DNA of 64,000 bases from Synechococcus sp. MEDNS5 (GTDB lineage Bacteria > Cyanobacteriota > Cyanobacteriia > PCC-6307 > Cyanobiaceae): positions 558,001 to 622,000 of the forward strand of contig NZ_CP047952.1 of assembly GCF_014279875.1 (NCBI RefSeq), read 5' to 3'. This document shows, piece by piece, positions 37,483 through 46,674 of the stretch. The position numbers and the translations under genes were made by a program. Every line of letters starts with the position of its first letter. Within the stretch, counting starts at the first letter, position 1. The notes below the pieces were generated by a model, which was given only the letters and a program-made list of their open reading frames with translations, made no database searches and had not been told where the DNA came from.

Positions 37483-38967
37483 TCAGGCCGAAAGGGCCCG
37501 ATCGAAACGGCTCCAGAGTTCGTCGTGATCTTCTAGTCCCACAGACACCCGCAGCAGGTGTGAGGGAACCCCGCAAGTCTCGGCCCAGGGCAATTCCCCG
37601 TAATGGGCCAGCAGCACGTAGGGGCAGACCAGGGTGAATGCGGTGCCGAGACTGGGTCCTTTGCAAACCTGCAGGGCGTCGTAGACCCGTGCTGCCTTCT
37701 CAGCTCCTTCTTTCAGCGTGAACGACAGCAGGCAACCATGGCCTCCCTCGGAACGGCGAAGCCTGTTGAATCTCTCGCAGCGTTCCGGATGGAACACCTG
37801 GGCGACGGCGGGATGCTGCTGAAGCTTTGCCGCCAGTGACTGAGTGTTGGCATTGAGCTTGGCAACACGCTCGGCTACATCGCGGCTGCCCTGTTCCAGG
37901 ACGATGGCGTCGGCGCCTGCGAGATCCGCAACGGCCTGAGCTGATGCCTTGCTCCGGGCCCAGCTCTCCCACCAGGGGGAAAATGGACTGATCACCAGGC
38001 TCCCTGCCATCACATCGCCCCGTCCCGCAAAGCTTTTGGTGAGGGAGCTGAACACCAGATCCGCATGGGGGAGCGCATTGATGTTGAGTCCCGAGCCGAT
38101 CGTGTCATCGGCGATCACCGGGATCCCCCGTTCGTGGGCCAACGCTGCAATGTCGGGCAGATTCACGCAGCGAAGCAAAGGGTTGCTCGGCAGTTCCACC
38201 ACGATGGCTCCCGGTTGGAGGCGATCCAAGGCCGTCTTCACTTGTGAGGGTGCGTCGTCGAGGAGCAGCTCTGCTCCGCTGAAGACCTCCTGGGGCAGCT
38301 TGAGCACATCCACATAGGGAAAGCCGATCTGCAGCACCGGCCGCCCGGGATGGAGGACTTCGATGCGTTGAAGCGCCCGGTGCAGTGCCGCCATCCCGGA
38401 GGGATGCAGGCTGATAGCGCTCTCTTGGCAGCCGTAGATCCCAGCCAGGCGTTGAATCAGCGTGTTCAGGGCCGCCTTGGCGATCGCCGCATCAGGCGAA
38501 GCCTCCTCGCCCAGGGCGATGGCCGCCAGGCGCGACGATGCACCCAGGCCCGTGTGTTGCCAGAAGGCTTTCGCGGCCATCGTCCTGATCGGATCGGCGA
38601 CCAGGCAGGGCACTCCCCGCACCGTTTGGATCGTGCTGAAGCCGTCCGGGGCCTTTCGTTGGCAATGGTTCGCGGCTGCTTTGGCCGCGGCTTCACTGGG
38701 ATAGGGCCAACTGCTGAATCCAGTTGACGACGCCCAGCCAGATTCCTTCAGTGCCAGATCCGCCAGTTCCCTGACCAGTGGATGCAGTCCGAAGCGCGGG
38801 TAAACAGCGCGAAGCGCCGCACGGCACGAGGGCTCGTTCTCCTCGTAGGAGATCACGTCGCTCCAGCGGGGCAGCGCGACGGAAACCGCATGGATGGCAT
38901 CCGGCAGGGGATGGCCGAGGTCGTGCCCCTGCCAGCAGGGATCCTCCAACAGGTTGCGCGGACTCAT
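37483..38967 (-). CDS. N-extended cystathionine gamma-synthase-like PLP enzyme
   Basis: At 494 residues this is about 110 longer than its upstream neighbour because of an N-terminal region that I do not recognise (HPLPDAIHAVSVALPRW, YPRFGLHPLVRELADLAL). The rest is a fold-type I Cys/Met-metabolism enzyme: LHPSGMAALHRAL, VVELPSNPLLRCVNL, IADDTIGSGLNI and the PLP-lysine segment SSLTKSFAGRGD. The N-extended layout resembles fungal-type cystathionine gamma-synthases. The ATG at 38967 overlaps the stop of the shorter paralogue. Reaction and substrate are inferred from family. Confidence 0.82.
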   Translation of the reverse strand: MSPRNLLEDPCWQGHDLGHPLPDAIHAVSVALPRWSDVISYEENEPSCRAALRAVYPRFGLHPLVRELADLALKESGWASSTGFSSWPYPSEAAAKAAANHCQRKAPDGFSTIQTVRGVPCLVADPIRTMAAKAFWQHTGLGASSRLAAIALGEEASPDAAIAKAALNTLIQRLAGIYGCQESAISLHPSGMAALHRALQRIEVLHPGRPVLQIGFPYVDVLKLPQEVFSGAELLLDDAPSQVKTALDRLQPGAIVVELPSNPLLRCVNLPDIAALAHERGIPVIADDTIGSGLNINALPHADLVFSSLTKSFAGRGDVMAGSLVISPFSPWWESWARSKASAQAVADLAGADAIVLEQGSRDVAERVAKLNANTQSLAAKLQQHPAVAQVFHPERCERFNRLRRSEGGHGCLLSFTLKEGAEKAARVYDALQVCKGPSLGTAFTLVCPYVLLAHYGELPWAETCGVPSHLLRVSVGLEDHDELWSRFDRALSA

Positions 38968-40121
38968 CACAGCGTCGCTAGTGCCTGATCGAGATCTGAA
39001 ATCAGGTCGGCGACGTCTTCACAGCCAACTGACAAACGGATCAACCCGTCGGTGATGCCCAGCTTGCTCTTGACTTCAGGGGACACAGCTGCGTGGGTCA
39101 TGGTGGCGGGGTGGCAGATCAAGCTCTCCACGCCCCCCAAGCTTTCCGCCATGGTGAACCAGCGCAGTGCCTTGCATACCGCATAGGCCTGTTCTCGGCT
39201 GGTCTCTAGACCGATGGTCACAATGGCTCCACCGCCGTGCATCTGTCTAAGGGCTACAGCCTGCTGGGGATGGTCAGAGCGATGGGGATAGCGGGTCCAT
39301 TCCACCTGGGGGTGGTCGGCCAGATGGTCGGCCAGTGCAGCCGCGTTTTCGATCTGTTGGCGCAGCCGCAGTGGCAGGGTTTTGATGCCGCGGGTGATCA
39401 ACCAGCAGTCAAAGGGAGACGGCATCAGGCCCAGAGCCTTCTGGGCGAACACCATGCGCTCATGCCATTCAGGGGCATCTGTGCAGACGGCACCTCCGAG
39501 GGCATCGGAATGCCCGTTGATGTATTTGGTGGTGCTGGTGAGCGAGAGCGTGGCACCCAGCTGTAAAGGGCGCTGCACCAGGGCTGTGGCGAAGGTGTTG
39601 TCGACCACAACAGGCACCTCAACGCTGCGGGCTGCGCTGCAGACCGCTTCTAGATCAATCACCTTGAGCAGCGGGTTGGTTGGGCTCTCTAGCCAAATCA
39701 TGGCGGGCTGGAGCTCGGTGATTGCTGTTAGTGATGAGGAATCTGTGAAATCCACCCATTCAGTACGCACGCCGAATTTGGCGAAAACCTGTTCGAACAA
39801 ACGCACGGTGCAGCCGTAGAGGTTCTCCTCGCACAGCACCAGGTCTCCCTGTTGGAGGGTGGAGGCGATGGCTGTGATCGCACTCACCCCCGAGCCGAAC
39901 ACGGTGGCGTGGTCGCACCGTTCCACCGAGGCCAGCACACCTTCAAGAATGCGGAAATTGGGGTTGCCTGAACGGGTGTAGTCAAAGCCTCCGGGATTGC
40001 CATGGGCGAAGGTGGAGGTGGCGTAAATCGGCGGCATCACCGTGCCGGTGTCATCCGCGAAGCTCTCGCCGTGATGGATGGCACGGGTGGCATCAGCGGG
40101 TGCGATCGCGGGATGCTGCAA
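38967..40121 (-). CDS. metB: Cystathionine gamma-synthase/lyase family enzyme
   Basis: The 384-residue protein has the canonical family segments: PPIYATSTFAHGNPGGFDYTRSGNPN, the GSGVSAITA PLP-phosphate site, WLESPTNPLLKVIDL, VVDNTFATALVQRPL, the PLP-lysine STTKYINGHSD, and ESLGGVESLICHPATMTHA near the end. Gamma-synthase (methionine synthesis) and gamma-lyase cannot be separated by eye. The start is a TTG at 40121 preceded by GGAG. It leads a three-gene operon with the N-extended paralogue and cysK. Confidence 0.88.
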   Translation of the reverse strand: MQHPAIAPADATRAIHHGESFADDTGTVMPPIYATSTFAHGNPGGFDYTRSGNPNFRILEGVLASVERCDHATVFGSGVSAITAIASTLQQGDLVLCEENLYGCTVRLFEQVFAKFGVRTEWVDFTDSSSLTAITELQPAMIWLESPTNPLLKVIDLEAVCSAARSVEVPVVVDNTFATALVQRPLQLGATLSLTSTTKYINGHSDALGGAVCTDAPEWHERMVFAQKALGLMPSPFDCWLITRGIKTLPLRLRQQIENAAALADHLADHPQVEWTRYPHRSDHPQQAVALRQMHGGGAIVTIGLETSREQAYAVCKALRWFTMAESLGGVESLICHPATMTHAAVSPEVKSKLGITDGLIRLSVGCEDVADLISDLDQALATL

Positions 40122-40203
40122 GGGGTGACTCCGCTCAGCTTGTAAGGCTAGGAAATGGTCTTTGCGAACCCATTAGGGTCAGGCCCCGTGTTCAGGCGTC
40201 ATC

Positions 40204-40458
40204 GTGACTGAGAACCCTTTGCAGTCCCAGAAAGACGAGTGGAGAGATCACGTTCTCAGCGAAATCGTTTCTTTTTTGAGCGAGAACAAAGAAGCAATTC
40301 ACTCTCGCTATTTCGAACAACGAGAGGGCAAGCTTTCTCGCGAATTCATTGAAGAGGCAGGGTTGATGGATTTTGAACTTGCGATCACCTTCCTCGAAGA
40401 TAAGCCGAAAGGTTTTGGTTTAGGTCTTGGTTTCTTTAAGGCCAATCTCATTCGCTGA
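40204..40458 (+). CDS. Small hypothetical protein
   Basis: The 84-residue product (GTG start) is not recognised. It is charged and helical in the first 50 residues (DEWRDHVLSEIVSFLSENKEAI), with a Gly/Phe-rich end (KPKGFGLGLGFFKANLIR). It has no signal peptide. Base composition is AT-richer than the genes upstream and like the desaturase gene it faces, 9 bases away. Confidence 0.6.
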   Translation: MTENPLQSQKDEWRDHVLSEIVSFLSENKEAIHSRYFEQREGKLSREFIEEAGLMDFELAITFLEDKPKGFGLGLGFFKANLIR

Positions 40459-40467
40459 CCAATGAAA

Positions 40468-41604
40468 TCAACGCTTGAGTGATTGTTTTGCGGAGACGAG
40501 TTGCAGCGTCTCATTGTCCCAAAGGATGAGCGAGAAGCAGTCCCAGAGCTGATCTAGCCGGAGCCTCTTGACTCCTTCAAAATTGTTTTGTCGGTCTTCG
40601 TGGCAATGGCGGAGGCGATAGTTGGGAATCCTTTCTGACAGGTGGTGAACGTGGTGATAAGCGATATCGGCGGTAAACCAGTTAAGAATAGGAGGCATGA
40701 TAAGAAACGATGAACCATCGATAGCTCCTTTGAAATAACTCCAATGATCTTCGTCACTCGCATAAGAGCCAGGAAAGTTGTGCTGAACAAAGAAGACAGC
40801 AATCATGATTGCTGCGCTTGTGCTCATGATTAAGGTGTAAAGAATCCAGAAGTGCCAATATCCGATTGCGCTTCCTATCCACCACCACGCGAGCGAGATG
40901 CAAATGGTATTGGCAAGTGTGTCGTAAACCTCTTCTTTTGTGTAGAAGAAGCTGGATTTGTGATCGTTGATAAATGTAAATGGATTGAATAACTTTCTGT
41001 TAGAAATTTTTCGAAACCCATCAATGATTCCATTGGCCATCAATTCAATAAACCCCAAAAGCAATGCCACTCTTGGCTTGATCACTAAGTAGTAAAAGCC
41101 TCCAGGGAAAAGAGTTAATGGGTGGCGCAGTGCTTGATAGAGGAGCTGAGAATTCTTGCTCTTTTTCTCGTATTCGAGACGCGTCGTTAAAGCCGACGGG
41201 CCTCTGTATCGATTCCAATTGCCATTGTGTTTGTGGTGGAAGGCATGGCCTCTTGACCAGGGGTGGTGCGGCATTGCATGGAAAATGCTCAGTAAGAATG
41301 CGGCAGAGCGATTAGCAGTTTTAGACTTGAATAAGCTGTGATGACCGCAGTCATGCATTAATGAGAAGCTTCTGCTTAAAAATAAAATGATTAAGGCGAA
41401 CAGAGCTGGCGTTAATATCAACGACAACACGTTTAGCTGTTCGGTGGTTTTAGCGATCGCAATGCAGCACAGGACTAAGGGAACGGCTGTATTGATAATC
41501 TGCCATGAGGCAATTCTGTTGTCACTTGCCATGTAAGGCTTGATATTTAAATCAATGCGCCTTAGTGGTGTTGATGGCAAAGTTTTGGTGACGGCGCTGG
41601 TCAA
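40468..41604 (-). CDS. Membrane fatty acid desaturase
   Basis: This 378-residue desaturase has the three His boxes of the membrane diiron family: HDCGHH (first), HAFHHKHN (second) and HHVHH (third, in DIAYHHVHHLS). Hydrophobic pairs lie between the boxes. The substrate and double-bond position cannot be read; a delta-9/12-type acyl-lipid desaturase and a beta-carotene-type enzyme are both conceivable. The TTG start at 41604 retains a DLNIKPY segment that looks conserved; an ATG at 41532 is the alternative. The gene is clearly AT-richer than its neighbours. Confidence 0.85.
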   Translation of the reverse strand: MTSAVTKTLPSTPLRRIDLNIKPYMASDNRIASWQIINTAVPLVLCCIAIAKTTEQLNVLSLILTPALFALIILFLSRSFSLMHDCGHHSLFKSKTANRSAAFLLSIFHAMPHHPWSRGHAFHHKHNGNWNRYRGPSALTTRLEYEKKSKNSQLLYQALRHPLTLFPGGFYYLVIKPRVALLLGFIELMANGIIDGFRKISNRKLFNPFTFINDHKSSFFYTKEEVYDTLANTICISLAWWWIGSAIGYWHFWILYTLIMSTSAAIMIAVFFVQHNFPGSYASDEDHWSYFKGAIDGSSFLIMPPILNWFTADIAYHHVHHLSERIPNYRLRHCHEDRQNNFEGVKRLRLDQLWDCFSLILWDNETLQLVSAKQSLKR

Positions 41605-41820
41605 GGGGATTGCCTTCGTTGGTCAATGGTGTGGCGCGAATCATTCGGAGAACTTTTTTGTAGGGAGGTCGTGCCGAACGATGGAGCTAATGGTAAAAAT
41701 CAATTCAACATGGCGCGAAATTTCACGGTCTCGCCATTGTGTCACTGACCTTAGTGGATTTTGTGAATGGTTGACCCATCTGTGCTCCCTGGAAAGCTGA
41801 GAGCCCTGACCTATTCAGAG

Positions 41821-41958
41821 ATGATGAATGGTGGTCGCGCGCAGATGGATGAGCAAGCTTACGAGCGAGAGCTCGAACTGAAACAACGCGAAGCGACCCT
41901 TGAGCACCAGGTCAGCCATCTGGAGCAATCTCTCAAAAGTGCCGAGTCGTTGCGCTGA
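41821..41958 (+). CDS. Small coiled-coil hypothetical protein
   Basis: The product of about 45 residues is nearly all helix with heptad-like spacing (YERELELKQREATLEHQVSHLEQSL). It could start at either of two adjacent ATGs (41821, 41824) or at 41848; the open frame extends to 41767. No family is recognised. It sits just before the rpsD terminator, converging on rpsD. The preceding 160 bases (41605-41766) hold no gene that I can support. Confidence 0.4.
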   Translation: MMNGGRAQMDEQAYERELELKQREATLEHQVSHLEQSLKSAESLR

Positions 41959-41971
41959 ATCGGGCAAGATC

Positions 41972-42012
41972 AAAAAAAAACTCCTGCCCGCCAACAGTCG
42001 TGGGAGCAGGAG
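41972..42012 (-). terminator. Intrinsic terminator of rpsD
   Basis: On the minus strand CTCCTGC pairs with GCAGGAG, the stem can extend inward, and it is followed by nine T. It lies 50 bases after the rpsD stop. This is the clearest terminator in the window. Confidence 0.88.
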
Positions 42013-42061
42013 GAGTGCCAGGCTCTTGGAGTGGCTCCAAAAGCCAGTTGGTGAGTGCAGG

Positions 42062-42670
42062 TCAGACCTTTCTGGAGTAATACTCCACCACCAGCAGTTC
42101 GTTGATTTCCAGGGCGACCCACTCGCGTTCGCAGCGGCCCACCACCTTGGCGTTGAGCTTGGGCTTGTCGAGTTCCAGGTGCGGGGGCACGTTGGCCAGT
42201 CCTGGAAATTCCAGGTTGCCTTCAGCCAGTTGCTTGCTGCACTTGCGCTCACGGATGGCGATCACATCGCCGGGCTTGCACTGGTAGCTGGCGATGTCGG
42301 TGACACGACCATTCACAGTCACGTGTCCGTGGTTCACCAGCTGACGGGCGCCGGGGACGGTGGGTCCAAAGCCAAGGCGGAAGCAGACATTGTCGAGACG
42401 GTTCTCGAGCAGCTTGAGCAGGTTGGTTCCAGTGGAACCCTCCTGGGCGCGCGCTTTCTTCACGTAGCGCACGAGCTGACGCTCGGAGACTCCGTAGTTG
42501 AAGCGAAGCTTTTGCTTTTCTTCGAGACGGATCGCGTATTCAGAGCGCTTGCGACGGGCTTGGCCGTGCTGACCGGGGGGATAGGACCGCTTTGCGGCCT
42601 TCCGGGTGAGACCGGGGAGGTCTCCCAAGCGCCGCGTGATCCTCAGACGAGGGCCGCGGTAACGAGACAT
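42062..42670 (-). CDS. rpsD: 30S ribosomal protein S4
   Basis: The 202-residue protein is a full-length S4: [57 protein letters not shown], and the S4 domain with [24 protein letters not shown] and [16 protein letters not shown]. It is a primary binder of 16S rRNA in small-subunit assembly. It is monocistronic here, with its own terminator, and divergent from yidD over 72 bases. Confidence 0.98.
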   Translation of the reverse strand: MSRYRGPRLRITRRLGDLPGLTRKAAKRSYPPGQHGQARRKRSEYAIRLEEKQKLRFNYGVSERQLVRYVKKARAQEGSTGTNLLKLLENRLDNVCFRLGFGPTVPGARQLVNHGHVTVNGRVTDIASYQCKPGDVIAIRERKCSKQLAEGNLEFPGLANVPPHLELDKPKLNAKVVGRCEREWVALEINELLVVEYYSRKV

Positions 42671-42742
42671 AGGGGAAGGAATGGTTGGACCTTCGCGCCG
42701 TTGGCACGCCATGCTGAACGCAGTGTCAGCATCGCGATCAAC

Positions 42743-43021
42743 ATGCACGAATCAGCCATCTTATCTGGCGATCGGAACACCTTCTTTGCGGGGCGCATCA
42801 ATCGTGCGCTCGCTCAGGTGATGTTGACCCTGATTGGCTTCTACCGCCGCTGGTTTTCGCCGCTGCTCGGCCCTCGCTGCCGCTTCATCCCGAGCTGCAG
42901 CGCTTACGGGCTCGAGGCGATTCAGCGACATGGTCCCTGGCGGGGCGGCTGGCTCACGTTGCGCAGAGTCAGCCGTTGCCACCCTCTCACCCCCTGCGGG
43001 TGTGACCCCGTACCGGATTGA
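42743..43021 (+). CDS. yidD: Membrane protein insertion efficiency factor YidD
   Basis: The 92-residue protein has the YidD core: [24 protein letters not shown]-type segment, [28 protein letters not shown] and a CGCDPVPD end. YidD is a small membrane-associated factor that helps YidC insert proteins. The ATG at 42743 gives a longer N-terminus than typical; a start nearer 42800 is possible. It heads the yidD-glutaredoxin-murE run. The longer open frame upstream is antisense to rpsD. Confidence 0.9.
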   Translation: MHESAILSGDRNTFFAGRINRALAQVMLTLIGFYRRWFSPLLGPRCRFIPSCSAYGLEAIQRHGPWRGGWLTLRRVSRCHPLTPCGCDPVPD

Positions 43022-43043
43022 TCGGCTTGTGGTTCACCCTTCC

Positions 43044-43334
43044 ATGCTTCATGTGTTGACGCTCTACAGCCGCCAGGGCTGCTGTCTGTGTGAAGGGCTT
43101 GAGCAGCGGCTTCATGCCCTTGACCTCACAGCTCTTGAGCCTCCCCTTGCTCTGCAGGTGGTGGATATTGATGCCCCTGGGGTGGAACCTGGTCTGAAGG
43201 CTCGTTATGACCTCGAGGTTCCAGTTCTGGCTCTGAACAGCAGCCCCTTGCCGCGGGTGTCTCCTCGTCTTTCCGGGGAGGGACTGTTCAGCTGGTTGCA
43301 ACGGGTCTGCGCCAGCGCTGCAGGATCGGTCTAG
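43044..43334 (+). CDS. Glutaredoxin-like protein (DUF836 family)
   Basis: This 96-residue thioredoxin-fold protein starts [23 protein letters not shown], so its active-site region is G-C-C-L-C, a CxxC with an extra Cys. [26 protein letters not shown] follows, with the cis-Pro in VPVL. The family is glutaredoxin-like with no defined partner. It starts 22 bases after yidD and ends 26 bases before murE. Confidence 0.83.
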   Translation: MLHVLTLYSRQGCCLCEGLEQRLHALDLTALEPPLALQVVDIDAPGVEPGLKARYDLEVPVLALNSSPLPRVSPRLSGEGLFSWLQRVCASAAGSV

Positions 43335-43360
43335 AACGATCTCTCATTCAGGGATTGGTG

Positions 43361-44860
43361 ATGACGCAGACGCTCCATGCCCTGCTCAATTCTGTGGGTT
43401 TGCCTGTGCCTGCTGGGGTGGCGAATGCAACGGTGACAGCACTCACCTGTGATTCTCGCTGTGTTGGCAAGGGCAGCCTGTTCATTGGCCTGCCTGGAGA
43501 ACGGGTTGATGGAGGCAGCTTCTGGCCACAAGCGCTGGCGGATGGTGCTGCTGCAGTTCTGATCGGTGAACAGGCTGCCGCTGAGCATCCACCCGGCCCT
43601 GGAGACTGCGTTCTCGTGGTGCCAGATCCCGTGGCCTTTTGGGCTGGTGAGTTGGCGTCGGCCTTCTGGCAGCGGCCCTCCATGCGTATGGAGTTGATCG
43701 GTGTGACCGGCACCAATGGCAAAACCACCACCACCCACCTAATTGAACATCTCAGCCAGGCTTGCGGTCGGCCTGCTGCTTTGTTTGGAACCCTGGTGAA
43801 TCGATGGCCCGGCCACAGCCTCACCGCCACGCACACCACAGCGGCGGCCGATCGCTTGCAGGCTCAGCTGGCGGAAGCCCTGGAAAGGGGAACCCAGGTG
43901 GCAGCCATGGAAGTCAGCTCCCATGCCCTCGATCAGCAGCGCGTGGCGGGATGTCGCTTCTCGGGAGCCGTCTTCACCAATCTCACCCAGGACCATCTCG
44001 ACTACCACCCGTCGATGGAGGCTTATTTCGAGGCCAAGGCCCTGTTGTTCGCCTCGCCCTATCTGGTGGGTGAGGGGCCCAGGGCGGTGGTGAACGTGGA
44101 TGATCCCTGGGGCCGGCAGCTGGCGGATCGGTTGGGTGAGCGAGCCTGGCGATGCAGTCTTGAGCACGAAGCTGATTTGACCATGGGCGACTTGCGCATG
44201 ACGTCCAATGGCGTGGATGGATTGCTTGTCACGCCTCTGGGTGAAGGCCGGTTCCACTCACCGCTGGTGGGACGCTTCAATCTGATGAATCTTCTGCAAG
44301 CTGTGGGTGCCCTGCTCCAGCAGGGATTGCCCTTGGCACTGCTGTTGCGCTCTCTTCCTTCCTTCCGCGGCGTGCCAGGGCGGATGGAACGGGTTGTTGT
44401 GACTGGCTCAGCCGCAGAGGATCATCCCGCCGTGCTTGTGGACTATGCCCACACACCAGATGGTTTGCGCAACGCACTGGAGGCCTGTCGTCCCTTTGTG
44501 AGGGGGCAGTTGATCTGCGTGTTCGGCTGCGGCGGTGATCGCGACCGGGGCAAGCGACCGCAGATGGCGGCCATCGCTGCTGAGCTGGCGGACCGGGTGG
44601 TGGTGACCTCTGATAACCCGCGAACGGAGGATCCAGGCCAGATTCTTGAGGATGTGGTGGAGGGTCTACCCGCCGTTGCCGAGCGTCAGGTTGAGGTGGA
44701 TCGTGCCAAGGCCATTGCCTTGGCGATCGCGCAGGCGCGCTGCGGTGATCTGGTTCTGATCGCCGGCAAAGGGCATGAGGACTACCAGATTCTCGGCACC
44801 GAAAAAGTGCATTTCGATGATCGGGAAGAGGCAGAGCAAGCTTTGCGCCACTGGCGGTGA
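43361..44860 (+). CDS. murE: UDP-N-acetylmuramyl-tripeptide synthetase
   Basis: This 499-residue Mur ligase has [13 protein letters not shown], the ATP loop [68 protein letters not shown], and [10 protein letters not shown]. The DNPR motif marks the meso-diaminopimelate-adding type, as expected for a cyanobacterium. It builds the third residue of the peptidoglycan stem. The ATG at 43361 is preferred to the TTG two codons upstream. Confidence 0.96.
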   Translation: MTQTLHALLNSVGLPVPAGVANATVTALTCDSRCVGKGSLFIGLPGERVDGGSFWPQALADGAAAVLIGEQAAAEHPPGPGDCVLVVPDPVAFWAGELASAFWQRPSMRMELIGVTGTNGKTTTTHLIEHLSQACGRPAALFGTLVNRWPGHSLTATHTTAAADRLQAQLAEALERGTQVAAMEVSSHALDQQRVAGCRFSGAVFTNLTQDHLDYHPSMEAYFEAKALLFASPYLVGEGPRAVVNVDDPWGRQLADRLGERAWRCSLEHEADLTMGDLRMTSNGVDGLLVTPLGEGRFHSPLVGRFNLMNLLQAVGALLQQGLPLALLLRSLPSFRGVPGRMERVVVTGSAAEDHPAVLVDYAHTPDGLRNALEACRPFVRGQLICVFGCGGDRDRGKRPQMAAIAAELADRVVVTSDNPRTEDPGQILEDVVEGLPAVAERQVEVDRAKAIALAIAQARCGDLVLIAGKGHEDYQILGTEKVHFDDREEAEQALRHWR

Positions 44861-44869
44861 GATCGCTTT

Positions 44870-45703
44870 TCAGATCAGCGTGTCCACAACACGCAGGCAT
44901 GGAAGCCGGCCGATCAGCAACCCAATGCTGACTGCAAATCCCATCACGAGCAGCAGCACATAGAGACGGAAGAACTGGGTTTCTGAGGCCTTCAGGAAAA
45001 ATCGTTTTCCAGCAAGGCTGCCAGCCAGGGTGACTGGAATCAAGAAGAAGCCGGCGGTCGCGTTGATGGGAGTGAGCAGTCCCAGGCTGATCAGAGGGAT
45101 CAGCTTGAGGATGTTCTGCACCAGCATGTAACTCAGCTGGGCAGGCACAAAGGTCCCTCGGTTCAGCCCGTGGCGCAGAAAGTAGAGCGTCATCAGCGGG
45201 CTGCCGGTGTTGCTCACGGTTTGGCTGATACCCACCGCGGATCCCATCAGCACGAGGCCGCTGGCGCGGGGGGCTCCAGCTCCTCCGCCGAGGTGCGCCA
45301 GCCTGTCCCTTAGGACCAACAGCAGGCCATACACCAGACAGAGCAAAGCCACGAGCAGTTCGAGGCGCCGGTGCACCTCGGCTTCCTCCCCGCTGGAGAC
45401 CAGGCCCCAGAGGATTAGCCCGCCAATAGCAGTTCCGATCGCTGCGCTGGGTAAGAGGGGCAGGAGCAGAGTGCGTCGCGCTCCCGCGCGATGTTGCCAA
45501 ACACCGAGCAGGGCTGCTGGAAGCATCAGTAGCGCCACAACGGCGACACCGTTCACAGCGCCGATGGCGAAGACCATCAGGGGTGAGGCGATGAATCCTC
45601 CGGTGCCCAGGCCACTGCGGCCGAATCCCATCAGAAAGGCTGAAAGGATCGCGAGAACGACGGCGAGCCACGGGATGGGCTGGCTGACGAAGGGTTCCAG
45701 CAA
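44870..45703 (-). CDS. TauE/SafE family permease
   Basis: This 277-residue protein has eight or so spans. It starts with AVVLAILSAFLMGFGRSGLGTGGFIASPLMV and has a second repeat-like half with GSAVGISQTVSNTGSPLMTLYFL. This is the inverted-repeat layout of the TauE/SafE (DUF81) family, which exports sulfite, sulfoacetate or similar anions. Substrate is unknown. The start is a TTG at 45703. It converges on murE with 9 bases between stops. Confidence 0.82.
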   Translation of the reverse strand: MLEPFVSQPIPWLAVVLAILSAFLMGFGRSGLGTGGFIASPLMVFAIGAVNGVAVVALLMLPAALLGVWQHRAGARRTLLLPLLPSAAIGTAIGGLILWGLVSSGEEAEVHRRLELLVALLCLVYGLLLVLRDRLAHLGGGAGAPRASGLVLMGSAVGISQTVSNTGSPLMTLYFLRHGLNRGTFVPAQLSYMLVQNILKLIPLISLGLLTPINATAGFFLIPVTLAGSLAGKRFFLKASETQFFRLYVLLLVMGFAVSIGLLIGRLPCLRVVDTLI

Positions 45704-45757
45704 TGGATCAGCCCATTCGGACCAAAGCTAGCAATGAACGCTTGCGTCACTTTGGCG

Positions 45758-45871
45758 TTACGTTGCTAACGCGTTGACGTGGCAGATTGCGTTGACGAGG
45801 GTCTGCAGGTCGTTGTCGTTGCTGCACACGTGGGTGCAGGCTCTCAGGCAGCTCGGATCGGCGAGGTCGCG
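45758..45871 (-). pseudogene. Relic of the C-terminal 37 codons of a class V aminotransferase
   Basis: Read on the minus strand, this stretch encodes RDLADPSCLRACTHVCSND, then NDLQTLVNAICHV and a TAA. It matches the end of the aminotransferase gene at 46675-46788 over the same 114 bases, with the first 85 or so nearly identical and the last 25 diverged. It has no start and no upstream remainder. The COQ4-like gene ends inside it in another frame. Confidence 0.85.
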
Positions 45872-46563
45872 AGCCAGGCATCCCGTTCTTTGGGGAAAGG
45901 CGAAGACTCCAGGAATGGAGTGAGCCCAAGGAGATCACGCCAAGCGGGCACTGATCGTTCCCAGTTCTCCTCCCAGCGCACAGCCAGCAGTGGCTGATGC
46001 CAGTCTTGAGCCAAGATGATTCCAAAACGCAGGGCTCGCCAGATCAAGTCGTGCTCCTCTGGTTGCAGTAGTCCATGGGTCATCCAGGCGCCGACGACAG
46101 CAACGGCTCCAGCATTGCGGTAGCGGCAGGCGTAGAAACTGGCTGTCACCATTTCCCCGGCAGTGCTGTCGGGGACTCCGAGGATGAGATGGTGTAGATC
46201 ATGGGTGCGTCGAAGGCGTTCTGCCAGGTACTGCCAGGGTTGATCTCCTTGATTCGAGCTGGGCGGTAGATCATTCAGCCCCTCTGCATCAAATCGGCGT
46301 TGAAGGCAAGCCCCCAGGCTGTCGGGTGGCATCCGGCGGCGCTGCTCTGCCTCAGGCCAAGCTGGTTGGTATCGCTCCGCGGCGATTTTGATGTGGTGTG
46401 AGTCGAGAGCCAGCGCTTCAAAACTGCTGCGGGCGAGCGGGGTTCCATCAACGACCTGCAGCAATCGGAACACATGGGTGCTGAGATGCTCTGGATCACG
46501 AGCGCTCTGCAGCAGGCCCACTGCAGCACGGAAAGCAGCGGCTCTAAGTTCTGTTCTCTTCAC
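45844..46563 (-). CDS. COQ4-like protein
   Basis: The 239-residue protein has the COQ4 signature: YLAERLRRTHDLHHLILGVPD followed by AGEM, giving HDxxH-x11-E with His 121, Asp 122, His 125 and Glu 137. COQ4 is a metal-binding protein of eukaryotic ubiquinone synthesis; cyanobacteria make plastoquinone, so this copy's job is open. The start is a GTG at 46563 without a clear ribosome-binding site. The last nine residues (LATSPIRAA) are read out of frame from the duplicated aminotransferase tail, so the present C-terminus is not ancestral. Confidence 0.75.
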   Translation of the reverse strand: MKRTELRAAAFRAAVGLLQSARDPEHLSTHVFRLLQVVDGTPLARSSFEALALDSHHIKIAAERYQPAWPEAEQRRRMPPDSLGACLQRRFDAEGLNDLPPSSNQGDQPWQYLAERLRRTHDLHHLILGVPDSTAGEMVTASFYACRYRNAGAVAVVGAWMTHGLLQPEEHDLIWRALRFGIILAQDWHQPLLAVRWEENWERSVPAWRDLLGLTPFLESSPFPKERDAWLATSPIRAA

Positions 46564-46674
46564 GTCAGTTTTGATTCAAAAGTTCTCGCCTGAAGTGCCA
46601 GTTCGGATCGAAGCGATTTCCATAGCCAGTCGCCCTTGGTGGATTTCTTGCTTCGAATGATGCCGCGGATGGCG

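Noticed and set aside
41900-42742. Long plus-strand open frame leading into yidD
   Set aside because: It is antisense to rpsD and reads as a low-quality shadow; only the last 92 codons form YidD.
42834-43043. N-terminal extension of the glutaredoxin-like frame
   Set aside because: It overlaps yidD in another frame and the thioredoxin fold begins at 43044.
44277-45671. 464-codon minus-strand open frame
   Set aside because: It is antisense to murE at one end and out of frame with the TauE/SafE gene at the other; its composition is Arg/Pro-rich shadow sequence.
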